From Doris montereyensis (lineage: Eukaryota > Mollusca > Gastropoda > Nudibranchia > Dorididae): DNA of 64,000 bases. Position 1 is the first letter of the stretch. The number at the start of each line of letters is the position of its first letter. The notes below the pieces were generated by a model. That model ran no database searches. It was not told the DNA's origin and saw only the letters and a program-made list of their open reading frames with translations. Of this stretch, positions 1 to 53,322 are shown piece by piece. Position numbers and translations under genes: made by a program. The stretch is from NCBI GenBank assembly GCA_037039925.1, contig JAXRKP010001120.1, positions 1 to 64,000 on the forward strand, in the 5' to 3' direction.

Positions 1-262
1 TAAAACAAATAAAACGCGTACGCACTCACCTACATACACATGTGGACACGGTACACCATACTTTGACGTAACGTGCGCACTCACCCTACATACACATGTG
101 GACACATGTACACATACATTTCACGTAACGGCGCACTCACCCTACATACACATGGGGACACATGTACACATACATTTCACGTAACGTGCGCACTCACCCT
201 ACATACACATGTGGACACATGTACACACACATTCACGTAACGTGCGCACACGCAAGGAATAG
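1..262. repeat. Minisatellite, about 57-bp unit, four copies
   Basis: The phrase gcgcactcaccctacataca recurs at about 72, 129 and 187, with a weaker copy at 23 and a partial one at 240. Units contain gtggacacatgtacacatac and end in ttcacgtaacg. Copies differ by a few substitutions. Confidence 0.85.
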
Positions 263-339
263 TGCTTCTTTGTCATCCTGAGGGGGGAGGGGGGAAGACT
301 CGTGTGAGTAACTGCGAGCATAAGATCTCGGAAAGCGAT

Positions 340-367
340 GGAGAGATGAGAGAGAGAGGAGAGAGAC

Positions 368-407
<40 letters not shown>

Positions 408-506
408 AGAGAAGAGAGAGATGAGAGGAGAGAGAGAGAGACAAGGAGAGAGAGAGAGAGGAGGAGAGAGAGAGAGAGAGAGAGGCGAGAGAGGAGAACG
501 TAAGCT
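340..506. repeat. (GA)n microsatellite
   Basis: Nearly pure GA/GAGG repeat on the plus strand. Open frames here (RERERE or SLSLSL) are low-complexity artefacts. Confidence 0.95.
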
Positions 507-535
507 GACAGGTACTTGGCGGAATTGAACGTGAT

Positions 536-935
536 GTTACATACAAGCATATAGACATACACACGTGGTTACATACAAACAGACTACATACACACATACA
601 TACATACATACAAACATATAGACATACATACACGGTTACATACAAACATACATACATACATACATACAAACATATATGCATACATGAGAGAGACAAACAT
701 ACATGTATACATACATACATACAAACATATATGAATAACATATACATGCAATCATACAAACAAATTAAAAAAAAATATACAAACATACATACAAACAAAT
801 ACATACAAACAAACAAGCATAAATACATACAAACAAACATACATACACATATATAAAAACATACATACATACGCATAAAAAACCCATACATACATACATA
901 CATACATACAAACAAGCATACACATAATACTACAT
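536..935. repeat. (CATA)n/ACATACAAA microsatellite
   Basis: About 400 bp of cataca/catacaaa units on the plus strand. The long Cys/Val/Tyr/Met frame on the minus strand is only this repeat read in one frame. Confidence 0.95.
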
Positions 936-1154
936 TACTACATACCAAGGACTACTTAAAGTGTTAAAGTATGATGAATATATATTGATAATATTCGCAT
1001 TATTTTGCTGACACTTACATTTCTTTTGAAAAGCATCATGTCTTATCAACCAACGAAATGACATTATCGGCCTCGATCGTTTTCGATTGGTACATAAATC
1101 TATCTGCACTCGACACTATGGCATGGCAAGACAGTTTCCTTCTCTCTTTGACGG

Positions 1155-1235
1155 TGTAATATAGATATAATAGATAGATTGAAAGATAGATAGATAGATA
1201 GATGGATAGATAGATAGATAGGAGATGTATGAGAT

Positions 1236-1270
<35 letters not shown>

Positions 1271-1700
1271 CAGATGAGATGAGTCTATATGAGTATGACC
1301 GAGTATGTAGATGATGAGTACTGAGAGAGAGTCACAGCAGACGACTGAGAGAGAGCACAGACATGAGAGTGAATGAGAGAGAGAAGAGAAGACGAGAGAG
1401 AGGAGAGAGAGAGAGAGACGAGAGAGATAGAGTGAGGAGAGCATAAGGAGGAAGTGGAGAGAGAGCGAGAGGAGAGAGAGAGAGAGAAGAGAGGGCAAGA
1501 GAGAGAGAGAGAGAGTGAGGAGAGAGTAGGGAGGAGAGGAAGTAGAGGACGAAGCAGAGTAGAGAAGGAAAGAGACGTAAGAGGAGGAGAGGAGAAGAAC
1601 GAAGAGAAGAGAATAGAGATGATAGAGAGAAGAGAAGAGCATGATGAAGACTTAAGGATGAGAGCGAGAGGGGTAGAAGAAGGAGAACTGAAGGGATGCA
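1155..1700. repeat. (GATA)n followed by GA-rich microsatellite
   Basis: tagatagatagatgg units at about 1160-1221, then irregular GAGA-rich sequence to about 1700. No gene is supported. Confidence 0.9.
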
Positions 1701-2030
1701 GATAGACTTCATTAGATACGCAGTTTCAATCTTTTCCAGCTCAAGTAGGAGATTGGCATAAACTGGTTGTCTGAAGAACAGAGCGCTCAGAATAAACCAG
1801 GTGTGGAGAGACCCAGCATGTCAAAAGTGTTCATACCAGCTCCCGAGCTAGTAATGGACTGCTGGCATCACCTGTTGGCATGAGAAACTCCTCATGCTGT
1901 GCGTCATATTTCATACGTCAACGATTTGATAGATATATGTTATATTTTAAACAATATTTTATTATAGCTTGATGTCTGCATGCAAATGAAAGGTCCTTTT
2001 GCAGTATGACTAGAAGAATATTATCGAAAA

Positions 2031-2033
<3 letters not shown>

Positions 2034-2071
<38 letters not shown>

Positions 2072-2112
2072 TAATATATAGATATAATAATATATATATA
2101 TATATATATATA
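2034..2112. repeat. (TA)n microsatellite
   Basis: Nearly pure TA dinucleotides with a short interruption. Confidence 0.95.
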
Positions 2113-2325
2113 CATACACATGTATATCATTATGCCTGAAGCTATTATGAATTAAAGCCCATTGAAATCAACATTATTATGTTTACAATAATAAATGCAT
2201 TGCACGCTTAATCACCATCTCTATGTCCTCATCATGCATGTGTACGTTGATTTATAAATTGACTTATACAGACAGATAGATAGAAGACAGACAAACAGCT
2301 TGTTAATTGAAATATACCCTGTCCA

Positions 2326-2410
2326 CCAATGAGGTAATCTCAGGGTGAATTAAAAGGAAGCAGTAAAATTAAAGATAAGTGAAAGAAGGAAAAGGAAAAA
2401 AATAGGACCT
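2326..2410 (+). repeat. Dispersed repeat D, copy 1
   Basis: Begins with ataccctgtccacc, then aatctcagggtgaattaaaa, then agtgaaagaaggaaaagg and ataggacct. The same order of motifs recurs at 6128, 11228, 11780, 12005, 25213 and 26268, always on the plus strand. It often abuts LINE or SINE fragments. Possibly a SINE or UTR-like body; class unknown. Confidence 0.7.
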
Positions 2411-4455
2411 CCTGAAGAGGTCTCTAGTAGAAACAAATTAAAGGAGATAGTAAAGAACAACATGGTAGAATGAGAATGTCAAGACTAAGATCAAAGAAAA
2501 GATGGATGCCTGGAAGAAATACTTGCAAACAAAAGAGACCAGAGGATATGATAGATTACTTGAATAAAAGAACTATCACCAAAGAGGAAGTGAGGGAAAG
2601 CAAACAGGAACAATGAAAAGAGTTTTGACAAAGATTTCAAGAAAGCTATCAAAGAAATCAAAAAAGCTGTTCTGGGGTGCAATGGAGAGCATGGAGAAGA
2701 CCAAAGCATGCCCAATACGACAAATTAAGAATGTCAAATGAGAAATAATGAAAGGAGACAGCGAAATCATGGAAACATAGAGTAAGCATTTTCACCAATT
2801 ACATACTCTCTTCAGAACGTATTAAACAATGAGTACAGATCAATTAGTAAGAGTATCAAGTAATCCAGAGGAGACAGCTGAAGATGTAGATATATCCATG
2901 GAAGAACTCCAAACAGCTATAAGAAAAGTGAAATTAGGAAAAGCCTCAGGAGCAGATCAAGTTTATCCTGAAAGGATTAAAAACCAAGAGAAAGGCAGAC
3001 AAACCACCATGCAATATGCCAACAAGCATGGAAGTCCAAACAGGTGCCAAACGACTGGAAACAGGGAACGGTAGTACCAATACATAAGAAAGAATCAACT
3101 ATGGAATGCTCAAACTATAGAGGTATATCACTACCTTTGCGTTCCAGGAAAAGCGTGTGCCAGGATTCTGGAAATGAAATTAAGGAAAAAGTGGAGGAGA
3201 TCCGATTGAAGAGCATCACAGTGGATTTAGACCAGGAAAAGTGTACAAGACCACATATTTACAATTAGACACACAATAGAAAAATTCCTTGAGAGAAACA
3301 TTGACTTGCACCTGTGTTTTATTGACTTAGAAAAGGCATTTGACACTGTGAGGAGGGACGAACTATGGCAGTATAAAAAAACACAATGTAAGAGCAAAAT
3401 TTAACAGAAGCCATTAAAAGTTTTTACAATAAACCAACATGTGCAGTGAGAGTAGCTGGAAATGTATCTAGAAGAATTTGATGTGGATATAGGAGTAAAA
3501 CAGGTTTTTATTCCACAAGTCCTCTTTTGTTTATCGCATTTATGGATTCAGCCGCTTAAAGACATCCTCAAAAATGAGAAAACGAATGTAGGTATGTGGA
3601 AGCTCAAACCAGTAAATGTATCAATGCTTTTATTTGCCGATGATTTAGTTCTGTTTGAAAAATCAGAAAGTGACCGTCAGTCGAATATCAACATGATGAA
3701 TAATGAATTAGATAAAAGGAAAGGAATGAGACTAAATGCAAAGAAAACCATAACAATGCTAGTAACTAGGGAAGCTAAAACACAAAACCTTAAATTGGGC
3801 AGGGACAATTTAGAACAAGTTCAAAGCTGCAATTACCTAGGAGTAATGATTAACTGAGAGGAAAAACTAAGAGATTAGAGAAAGAAATCAGACAGAGAAT
3901 CCAAAGGCAATAACAACATATAACCATCTGGGAAAGCCATTTGTAGGTAAAGAAGGATTGTCAACAAAAACCAAAATGGCAGTATACAACACAGTTTATT
4001 TTCCTACTTTCCTCTATGGCTGTGAAACCTGGACCTTAAACAGTAGGGAATACAGTAGAGTATAAGCAGCCGAAATGAAATATCTAAGAAGAGGGTAGGG
4101 AAAACTAAAAGAGACAAAATCAGAAACACAACAACCAAAGATCAAATCAAAGCAGATAGCATATAAGATAGAAATAAATCAACTGAGATGGTTTGGGCAT
4201 GTTAACAGAATGAATGACAATAGAATGGCTAAATCAGTATACAGTGCTAAAAACTCAAAGGTAAAAAAACAAAAGGCAGATCTCAGAGAAAGTGGGAAGA
4301 AGATATAAAAGATGCATTAAAGCAAAGAAATTTAACTCACCGGAAGGAAACAGAAAATGTCAGGACAGGGCAGCCTGGAGAAAGATCATTTCGGGCATCT
4401 AAACCCATATGCCGGAAGGTAGAATGGGAGCTGATAAAGAAAGAAATTTTTTTTT
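2411..4455 (+). mobile_element. APE-type LINE (RTE/CR1-like), 5'-truncated copy 1
   Basis: A degraded non-LTR retrotransposon in plus orientation. The order of conserved pieces is normal: linker DVDISMEELQTAIRKVKLG; WKQGTVVPIHKKES and YRGISLPL; LCFIDLEKAFDTVRRDELW; LLFADDLVLFEKSE with the catalytic FADD intact; LYGCETWTLN; then AAEMKYLRR. The 3' end reads gggagctgataaagaaagaaa. Related fragments occur at 14.1-18.4, 19.7-20.2, 22.4, 31.8-32.3 and 49.1 kb, so this family was active in the genome. Confidence 0.9.
2829..4090 (+). pseudogene. LINE reverse transcriptase, multiply frameshifted
   Basis: Reverse transcriptase pieces lie in at least four separate frames: 2829-3000, 3044-3150, 3297-3370, 3462-3857 and 4005-4080. 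The catalytic FADD (about 3635) survives. No endonuclease domain remains in this copy. Inactive. Confidence 0.88.
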
Positions 4456-4530
4456 ATAAATGTACCAGCTGAGATTCAAACCTGGGACCAATAAAATCCC
4501 AATCCCACCGCATCCAACTACTTTTAAAAA
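4455..4530 (-). mobile_element. tRNA-derived SINE head, fragment
   Basis: Read on the minus strand it has an A-box-like GGATGCGGTGGGATTGGG and a B box GGTTTGAATC. Degenerate tRNA-like promoter of a SINE, not a functional tRNA. Confidence 0.55.
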
Positions 4531-4679
4531 GCCATATTCTAAAGTTAGAAAATAAAACTTTCTGTGCTTAAATTACACGAGAAATCAATGGTAGCATCTA
4601 TCATTCAACTTGAAGGCGCACAAAAGATTAGATGATAATTTTATTTAAATATAAACAACCAATTAACCTAGGCACTTAC

Positions 4680-4986
4680 AGCTAGCATATATACAACAAG
4701 CATAGTATAGCTACGGCAAAATCAAGTACGATTATATAATCAAGACCACATTTGATATTGAGGTCACGCAAGTAACGTGAACGAGACTATTACAACTGTT
4801 TAATTATATAAACATGATTAAAATTACTGCCTTGGTGATAGAAAATTCTACTCAATGATGGGGGAAACAATGTAATTCTCCTTAATTAAGCGTCATTTGT
4901 AGTATATATTAGCTCAAATGAAAATGATCTTAGGATCACACTACTAGTAAAAAATATTACACACAAACACACATATATATATATAT

Positions 4987-5064
<78 letters not shown>

Positions 5065-5640
5065 AGCATATATACACACAAGCATGTTATACCCAGGTGA
5101 TACCAGAACAATTATTAAATGGGGTAAGTATTCGATACTGAGGCTACGCAGTTAGGCATGTTTACTTAGAACCTGTTCAAAATGGCAACTTAGGTGAATG
5201 AAAATTCTACTCTAAGACTGGGGAACAATGCATTTTTCAATAATTAAATCTCCCTTCTGGTAGGAGAATCCTTCGAATGAAATGATCTCAGGATCATTTA
5301 GAACATGCAAGTATGGTTATTCTTTGTGGCCTAGCAACAGAGTATTTGGCGAACAAAGGGCCGGCCAACTCATAATTATATTATATATACAAGCATATTA
5401 CACCCAGAGTGGTACCAAGTCCGATTATTACATCGAGCTAGTAGTCAATTCTGAGGTTTCACAGGTAGGCGTGAAGGTACTATTCAAACTTTTTAATATT
5501 ACCCGAGGTATAACCTGTTCAAAAAGGCGGGCTAGCTGAATGAAAATGATACAAAAAGACGGAAACAATGAAGTTTACATTACTTCAATGTCACTTTGGG
5601 AAGAACATTTTCTTAAACAAAAACAATCTGGGGATGATTT
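4680..5640 (+). repeat. Three diverged direct copies of a 330-380 bp unit
   Basis: Each copy has agcatat/agcatgt followed by ttaca/ttataccca, a GAGGTYxCRCAG motif, then a gaaaattctactc-like stretch and a gggaaacaatg motif. Copies begin near 4680, 5080 and 5385. A TA microsatellite (4970-5056) separates the first two. No gene. Confidence 0.7.
4970..5056. repeat. (TA)n microsatellite
   Basis: Almost uninterrupted TA repeat. Confidence 0.95.
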
Positions 5641-5693
5641 AAAACCTACATGCAAAATATGTTACTTTAAGTGGACTATCAACAGAGCTTTTG

Positions 5694-5696
<3 letters not shown>

Positions 5697-5744
<48 letters not shown>

Positions 5745-5757
5745 TATATTATATATA
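5697..5757. repeat. (TA)n microsatellite
   Basis: Almost uninterrupted TA repeat. Confidence 0.95.
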
Positions 5758-6127
5758 CACAAGATAAACAAGTCAATGATGATTTGTGAAATACTGGTAT
5801 AATAACTCCTTTATTGTGGTCTTGAAACTCGATTAATGGGTTAGGAAATAGTAAATGATAATATAATGGCAATTTATAACAATGTATAAAAATCAAAAGA
5901 GGATATTAAATATCATATCTAAAAGTGAAGCTTACTGACAATTATACAAACAGGTGTATATTATAAATATAAGCAATTGCATACAAAATATTTTGAGCTT
6001 AGTTAGGGGCATCGGTCAAATATTAATAATAAAAATAAAAATAATAATAATAGTATTAATAATACAAATAATATATCCTAATATTCAGGATAAAGAGAAA
6101 CCTCAACAAATTTACTAGTTTTCTTGA

Positions 6128-6250
6128 AATTTACCCTGTTCCCTATATGCAGTAATCTCAGGGTGAATTAAAAGGAAACAACAAGATGAAAAAATAAGTG
6201 AAAGAGGGAAAGGAAAAGAAGTAAAACCTACCAGTACCATCAGTGTTCTC
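6128..6250 (+). repeat. Dispersed repeat D, copy 2
   Basis: Contains accctgttccctatatgcag, aatctcagggtgaattaaaa and gtgaaagagggaaaggaaaa. A second partial copy follows at about 6318-6400. The flanking 5900-6128 sequence is AT-rich, with no gene. Confidence 0.65.
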
Positions 6251-6566
6251 TTACTCTTGGCCATAAAAACACAAAGCGTGACACAGTCAGTACAGGCTAT
6301 TGTTTGTTTTCTCCGTCGAATTTACCCCTCCCCCTCCACCACATGCAAGAAGCAATAAGCTCAAGGTGATTGAAGGGAAACCGCCAGATGAAGAAGACGT
6401 GAAATGGCACCCCAAAAAAGAAAAAAGAAAAAAAAGGATCTACCAGCAAGACCCACCAACTGCCAACATCCTCACTGAAATCTGTTTGACGGACAAAAAG
6501 GGTACAAAAAAAAGAAAAAAAAGGGAAATATTAGGTGGTGGCTATCAGTTAACATATGTGCAACTA

Positions 6567-6900
6567 TGACAATCATTAAACAGGGAGACATTGGTATTCA
6601 GCTTCTCCCTAGCAATCATTAAACAGGAGACATTGGTCTTCCAACAACTATCCCTGGCAATCATTATACAGGAGAAATTGGATTTCTGATAACTATCCCT
6701 GGCAATCATTAAACAGGAGGCATTGGTATTCCGACAAATGTCCCTGACAATCATTATACAGGAGACATTGGATTTCTGATAACTATCCCTGCCAATCATT
6801 ATACAGGTGACATTGGATTTCTGATAACTATCCCTGGCAATCATTATAAAGGAGACATTGGATTTCTGATAACTTTCCCTGGCAATCATTATACAGGAGA
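6567..6900. repeat. Minisatellite, 45-bp unit, about 7.5 copies
   Basis: The unit contains ccctggcaatcattatacag and gagacattggatttctgata. Because 45 is divisible by three, the minus strand stays open for 180 codons with a 15-residue repeat (RDSYQKSNVSCIMIA). This is more likely a by-product of the repeat than a gene. Confidence 0.88.
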
Positions 6901-7285
6901 GTGCAGATCCACATCCACAGAGGTGAATGCTATGAATGATAATATGTTCCTTGTAAAGTTTTAGTTCTACACTGTTTAACAACATTGGTAAGTATACATA
7001 TTGTGTATAACATTGGCATACTAATACCAGCCGGTGATCCGATCCATAGCTGGAAAACAAAAGCATGATGGCAAGATGAAACAACAAGTCATATTCAGAA
7101 TGAATAAAACAAAAGGAAAAAAAACCACAAAGGTTAAATATATATATGTATATATATATATATAAAATATTTCAAAAGCCTGAATGACAGTGGTTGATGG
7201 CTAGATGAGAATGCACGTATAAAGCATAAAACAACTGTGATAAAAACAATTATATTACACAAGTATAAACGAAAACCAATGTTCA

Positions 7286-7432
7286 TTGTATTTTTACAAT
7301 CAAGATAGTATGAGGTGCCTTTTGAATCCTCGCTTTTATCAATGACTAGCTACAGAAGAAGCAAAAACTGTAGCTAGTCATTGATAAAACGGGATTCAAA
7401 GGCACCCTCATATCTTGATTGTAAAATACAAT
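7286..7432. repeat. Long hairpin (inverted repeat, arms 65-70 bp)
   Basis: Left arm 7286-7355 and right arm 7368-7432 are reverse complements apart from a few mismatches, with a 12-base loop (aagaagcaaaaa). Matched pieces include tgactagctacag/ctgtagctagtca and tacaatcaagata/tatcttgattgta. It could be a foldback transposon relic or a transcribed hairpin. Confidence 0.85.
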
Positions 7433-8052
7433 TTATAGGATCTGAGAATTACAATAATATTATGCAAAGCGGCTTTGATTAAAAAAGTGAGACGTGCGTG
7501 TAAATTATTATTACAAAAACCTGCCCATCAAAACTGATAAATATGGATAAACTGCAGATATCAATCATAAAATTGTCAAATACATTCTTTAAAAAAAACC
7601 CCAAACAGAATCAAATTAGTTAGCAAATAATTTCAGTTTATAAATGTTTGCTAAAGTGTATTAAAAAAAATCCATCTCTGAATAAGTAGCTTTCGTCAAG
7701 AAAACTGAGTACTATATCCTGAGCATAAAAATGAAGGAACAATATTGATATAGTGAGCCAATTTTGTCAAACAGACCGATTTTGAAGTGTCAAAGAAACA
7801 CATAATTATCATTTAGAACAATTTCATTAGGTTAGATAACTTACAGAATGATAAAATAAAAATGGGAAGAAGAAAAAAGGATAAAAACCAATACCAGGTA
7901 TATGATAAAATATGTCACACGAGATTTTCGCCACTGATAATGAGGGATGCTCACTTCATGACAGACAAAAATAAGTAAATTGTACTGCAGTAGGCGGACA
8001 GTAGACTCATAGTAAGTAGGTCCATAGTCTATCTCTTTCTATCCTTCTTGCT
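7433..8052. other. No gene seen (3' flank of the SAMHD1-like gene)
   Basis: AT-rich single-copy-looking sequence. No convincing minus-strand polyadenylation signal was picked out. Confidence 0.5.
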
Positions 8053-48895
<40,843 letters not shown>

Positions 48896-49117
48896 TAGGT
48901 TGACTTTTTTTCTATCAAAATATACAACAACATGTTACAATCAGTCTGTGCATTTTCTAAAAACATGTAATTAACAGTATATATATATATATATCTCTCA
49001 TATAATAATAAAAAAACTCGCTTATATTCCGTCACACCTCCTGACCTTATTAAGCAACCAATCAAGTTGAAATATTCTTTATTTCTTCCTCTATCAGTTC
49101 CCATTCTACCTGCCAGT

Positions 49118-49462
49118 GTATGGATTTAGATACCCAAAACAATCTTTCTCCAGGCTGCCCTGTCCTGACATTTTCTGTTTCCTTTCGTGAAAAGTTGAAT
49201 TTCTTTGCTTTAATGCCTCGCCTCTTTTATATCTTCTTCCCACTTTCTCCAAGGTCTGTTTTTTGTTCTTTTACATTGGGTCTTAGCTCTGTATACTGAG
49301 TTAGCTATTCTATTATCATTCATTCCATTAACATGCCAAAACCATCTTGATTTATTTCTATCTTAGTTTCTATGCCATCTGCTTTGTTTGACCTCTTAAT
49401 GTTGCGTTTCTGATTTTGTCTTTTAGTTTTCCCCACTACCCTTCTTAGATATTTCATAAGCT
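49118..49462 (-). mobile_element. LINE 3' end, minus orientation
   Basis: Reverse complement of copy 1 from about 4080 to 4390, including tccaggctgccctgtcctga and attaacatgccaaaaccatc. It ends abruptly at about 49462. It lies just upstream of the SAMHD1-like start codon, so any promoter is within or beyond it. Confidence 0.82.
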
Positions 49463-49571
49463 GAAATTTTGTGTCGGAATATTAAAAGGATTGAAGTATG
49501 ATCCTACATTTTCAAATCTCTATAACTCGACTTGTGCAACCTATTAACCAAATTAGCCTTGCTCCTGTTCC

Positions 49572-50586
49572 TTAAGGGAAGGAGCGGGTTCTGAAAGCCA
49601 TTTTGAAAACCCATAGAGCAAGCCAACTAAGATCTCGATTTTGAGTTCTATGCATCTAAATTAGAGGAGAAAATATGAGAAACTGAAATTTTGTCGGGTG
49701 TTGCCATGGCATTGGATTTGTGACTCTAAATATAACATACATTTTCAAAATGTAAAAAACTGCATCAATTATTATGGGATGTGTCTCAAAATTGGTACAC
49801 TCCTTTACTTAAATCTATAGAACAAAAGCATGCATGGGTTTGGACAAATCTATCAATCTTTTAGTTTTATGGTGTGTTGAAAGTTGCATATAAAATGTTT
49901 ACAATTTACAGCAATTTTATTCAACTAAAAAATTCATTTTTCGGAAAGTATACCAAATAACATTTAATGCATGCATACTGTTATTCCATGCATCAAAAAA
50001 AGCAAGGTTTGTGCCAAATTTGAAGTCAATCGGATAAAAAATGCGAGCTAAGTTAGGAAAATACGGTCCAAAAATGACATTTTGAGATATTCGTATTTTT
50101 CTCTTCTTTAATTTTCTGTTATCTGAATACATTTTTTCTCCCATAAACCTAAGAAAAGAGTAAGATAATACTTTGAAACATCATAAAACCTTGAGAAGCT
50201 CTGAAATACTTCTTATTGACACTGTTTCAAGTGCACCTTTTTTTTATTCATTTTGAGATGGTGCCTTTTCATAATAGGTGCGCAATATTCATAAAAGATC
50301 CTCAAATAAGATTGTTTTAGATAGCGTTCATTGTAGCGATCAAAATGAGTACCAACTTGCAGTACTTATGATAATATTTCTGGCTTTTATTGTATAATAG
50401 TAGCTGTGTTGAAAGATAGGCCTGTATTGTTTCAACAAAATTCGTATAAATTCAAAGACTCGATACTGAGCTTCTTTTAAGATACCATTATGACGGGAAT
50501 GAACTGCTCTATCCACTAATATGATAGACTAGATTTGTCCCATTTTCAGCAAAAATGGCATTTCCAGAACCCGCCCCTCCCCTTAA
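49572..50586. mobile_element. TTAA-flanked non-autonomous DNA element, about 1 kb
   Basis: The left end is TTAA plus GGGAAGGAGCGGGTTCTG. The right end, reverse-complemented, is TTAA plus GGGGAGGGGCGGGTTCTGG, followed by a shared GCCATTTT stretch. TTAA at both edges fits a piggyBac-type target duplication. The interior is AT-rich, with no transposase. Confidence 0.78.
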
Positions 50587-50589
50587 GAA

Positions 50590-51900
50590 GATTCCTCAAT
50601 TAAACTTTGAGAAAGATTAATTGAAGAGTTATCATTGGGTCCCATTTTTGTGAAACCTGCCTTATACTTATAGTAATAGTTACTGTAACTGTAACACTTG
50701 AGTTACAGTCCTATAATACGAAGGAGCCACAGTGGAGTGAAGTCAAAGGCGAAATATTTTAGTAAAACCAGTCGTAGATTATGGTAGCTGTGTCTGGGAC
50801 CCACATCAACAGACCTACATGTGTACATATTAAGAAATTGAGAAAGAATGTAGCCCAGAAAGAATACAACTAATAATTATACATACACTAAAGGAAATAC
50901 CAAAACCAACATGAACCAATCGCAATGGATATCTTTAGAAGAACATAGAACCGGAAATAAAGTTAATATTTTCTTAATTAAGACTATAAATGGTCAACTG
51001 TTTATTCCATTAGATCAGCTTAAACTTAATACAAGAACTAAATCAGGCTGTCAAACACATACACGGTCCCATCTTCAAATATTGATTGTCACCTGCACTC
51101 ATTTTACCATAGTACAGTAAGGCTGTGGTATGGACTGTCATCAAAAATCAAATTAAGCAATAGATGTAGTACTGAAGACCTTAAGAACAGAATTAAATAC
51201 ATCACTTAAAAGCTAAACTTGGATTAATACTTTTGGGTTAAAGTAAAATATGCGCGCCGACAGTAAAGCTCAAGAATTGAGTTGGTCAATTATTATTATG
51301 AAGAAAAAGAAGAACTTAGAAGAAGAATTACTTATTCTGGGAGCCAATCGCCCAAGCTGAAAATTAAGCCCTATGACAGACAGTTCAACATCCAGCACAC
51401 ACTCTGAAACCTCGATTGCGGGGTTAATTTGGCTAACCATAATACACATATTGCTGTAATTCCTACAAACTGAAATAAAGAGCATGCCGTGTTTATTGAG
51501 GACAGAACTATCATTTTTGACTACTACACTACTAGATCTAGAATCTAGTAATACCGGTATGTTACTAATCGATTCACACCTGTTTTGGGTGACCCTTCAA
51601 TCAATGATACGCCTATTATTTAATACGGAAAATTCCGAGCCATCCCATGTCTTAAATGGGTAAGAGAATAATGTTCAGATGTCATCTAAGAACACTAACT
51701 TTCTGTATCAAAAGCCATACCCCTAATCAGTGCTACGGCATCGAGAGTGATGGCTTGCAAACATGCATCAGTCAAATTAGTGATTATTACCATTTTGAAC
51801 GATCATTCATAATAAAGATAAGGATGGATTCATAGTCACAATTACAATAATAATAACAACAATAAAAACAATGATAATAATAATAGTAATAATAATGATG
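50590..51900. other. No gene seen upstream of the SAMHD1-like gene
   Basis: Holds a 50711-50760 piece identical in kind to the inverted-repeat terminus (acgaaggagccacagtggag) and an AAT microsatellite at 51845-51915. Short frames are unsupported. Confidence 0.5.
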
Positions 51901-51916
51901 ATGATAATAATAATAA

Positions 51917-52034
51917 TCCCGTTTGCCTGCTACAAGCCTCTCAGCGCGACGCCTGGCATTTGTCGGGAAAAGGAAGGACGGTTAAAGAGTGGCCTGAATA
52001 TTCCTCCTTCTTGGTATCCTCTTACTGTCTTACG
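51917..52034 (+). repeat. 117-bp direct repeat, left copy
   Basis: Shared strings with 60176-60292 include cgtttgcctgctacaa, ctggcatttgtcgg and ttaaagagtggcctgaatat. Only a handful of differences. Confidence 0.9.
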
Positions 52035-52739
52035 AAGTAGAAGAATGATAGTAATTGTAAATATTGAACAATACTAATAGCAGTATCAGTATCAGAGGAG
52101 TTCAATCATTCTGTTCTTGAGGAGCCTGGAAGTTTGTGGCATTCTTGAGCACGTCTGTCTCAATTGTGAAAGGCCAACACTACAGTTTTCTGGGAATCCG
52201 TGGGCCAGTGTTACCATGCCAGGTACCTTTGCAAAAATCCCGCCAACTTTATGCCAGAAATCCGCCAACTTTATCCTACTTCACCTGCGACATTTTCCCA
52301 AAATCCGCCATTTGATTTAAAACACTTATAATCAACAATAGTGTATTGTATCAGAATAAAAATTATGTTACTAAACGCTACTCACCTATTTACAACTATA
52401 TACACGGCTATTTCTTTTAAAAGGCATGGCGATTCGGGGTTGATATCCCCAAATTGACATCATGCGCTGGATCCATTTCAGCCTCAAGATTCTCTGGTGT
52501 TGAAGATCTACACATTTCATTTGTGAATTTGCTTAGCATTTGTTCCGTTGGTTGAAACTTGTCACAACAAATTTTGTGTCAAACAAGCATTAGCATTAGT
52601 GACAAGACTTTACAAGAGACAATTTTCACACATTTATATAGGCTAGTGTCTTTAGACACCAAAATGGACTCGACCATTAATAGGGGGTGTCAGATTATTC
52701 AAATTAATTTATTAAGGAATAATAAGGGAGATCCTACAG

Positions 52740-52990
52740 TTTTGATTTTGATTGAAGGCTGTCGAAGACTTTCAATTTCAGTTTCAGTACTTACATTTTA
52801 ATTAGTTAGGCTGTCGAAGATTTCAATTTCAGTGCTTACATTTTATTAATTTTAATTAGTTCTGTCGAAGAAGTTTCAGTACTTACATTTTAATTAGTTA
52901 GGCTGTCGAAGATTCAATTTCAGTTCCAAGTTCCAAGAGTTTCGGTTTTGTTTGAGCGGGAGTTAGACTGTCAGATATTGTTTTCACCTT
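52740..52990. repeat. Short tandem/direct repeats with GGCTGTCGAAGA
   Basis: Four units of ggctgtcgaaga (or the shorter tctgtcgaagaa), each followed by a ttcaatttcag or tttcag motif and acttacattttaattagtta. Confidence 0.75.
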
Positions 52991-53296
52991 CGGTTAATCT
53001 GAATTAGGTTGTGTAATATAGATCTAGGCCAACAGTACTCACAATAGGTGCTCCTAAAAAGTCAGTTTAGGGGGAAAAAGAAGAAATAATTAGACTTGAT
53101 TGCTATACTTTTACTTTTTAAAAAGGGTATACAAATCATCAAAAATCCGCCAATTTGATGGAAAATCCGCCAACCTGGCAACACTGCCGTGGGCTGAACT
53201 TCCTAAATGGAGATAGCGTCTATGTAATAATTGGGTCAATAAGGCGAAATATGACAATAAGTGACAACTCCACTAATAAAGACAGAGCAAACACGT

Positions 53297-53322
53297 GACG
53301 TTTCAGGTATAACCTTCGTCAG
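53297..53322 (-). ncRNA. Hammerhead-ribozyme-like core, copy 3
   Basis: On the minus strand: CTGACGA, hairpin AGGT-TAT-ACCT with no bulge, GAAAC, GTC. Compared with copies 1 and 2 the helix II bases change but pairing is kept. Confidence 0.38.

Noticed and set aside
199..948. 249-codon Cys/Val/Tyr/Met-rich frame
   Set aside because: It is the CATA/ACAT and GA microsatellites read in one frame.
6567..6900. Possible CRISPR-like array
   Set aside because: Units are contiguous tandem copies without distinct spacers, and the sequence is eukaryotic. The same applies to the arrays at 13.3, 22.6, 24.0 and 27.3 kb.
6545..7087. 180-codon frame with 15-residue repeats
   Set aside because: Produced by a 45-bp minisatellite. 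No other sign of coding.
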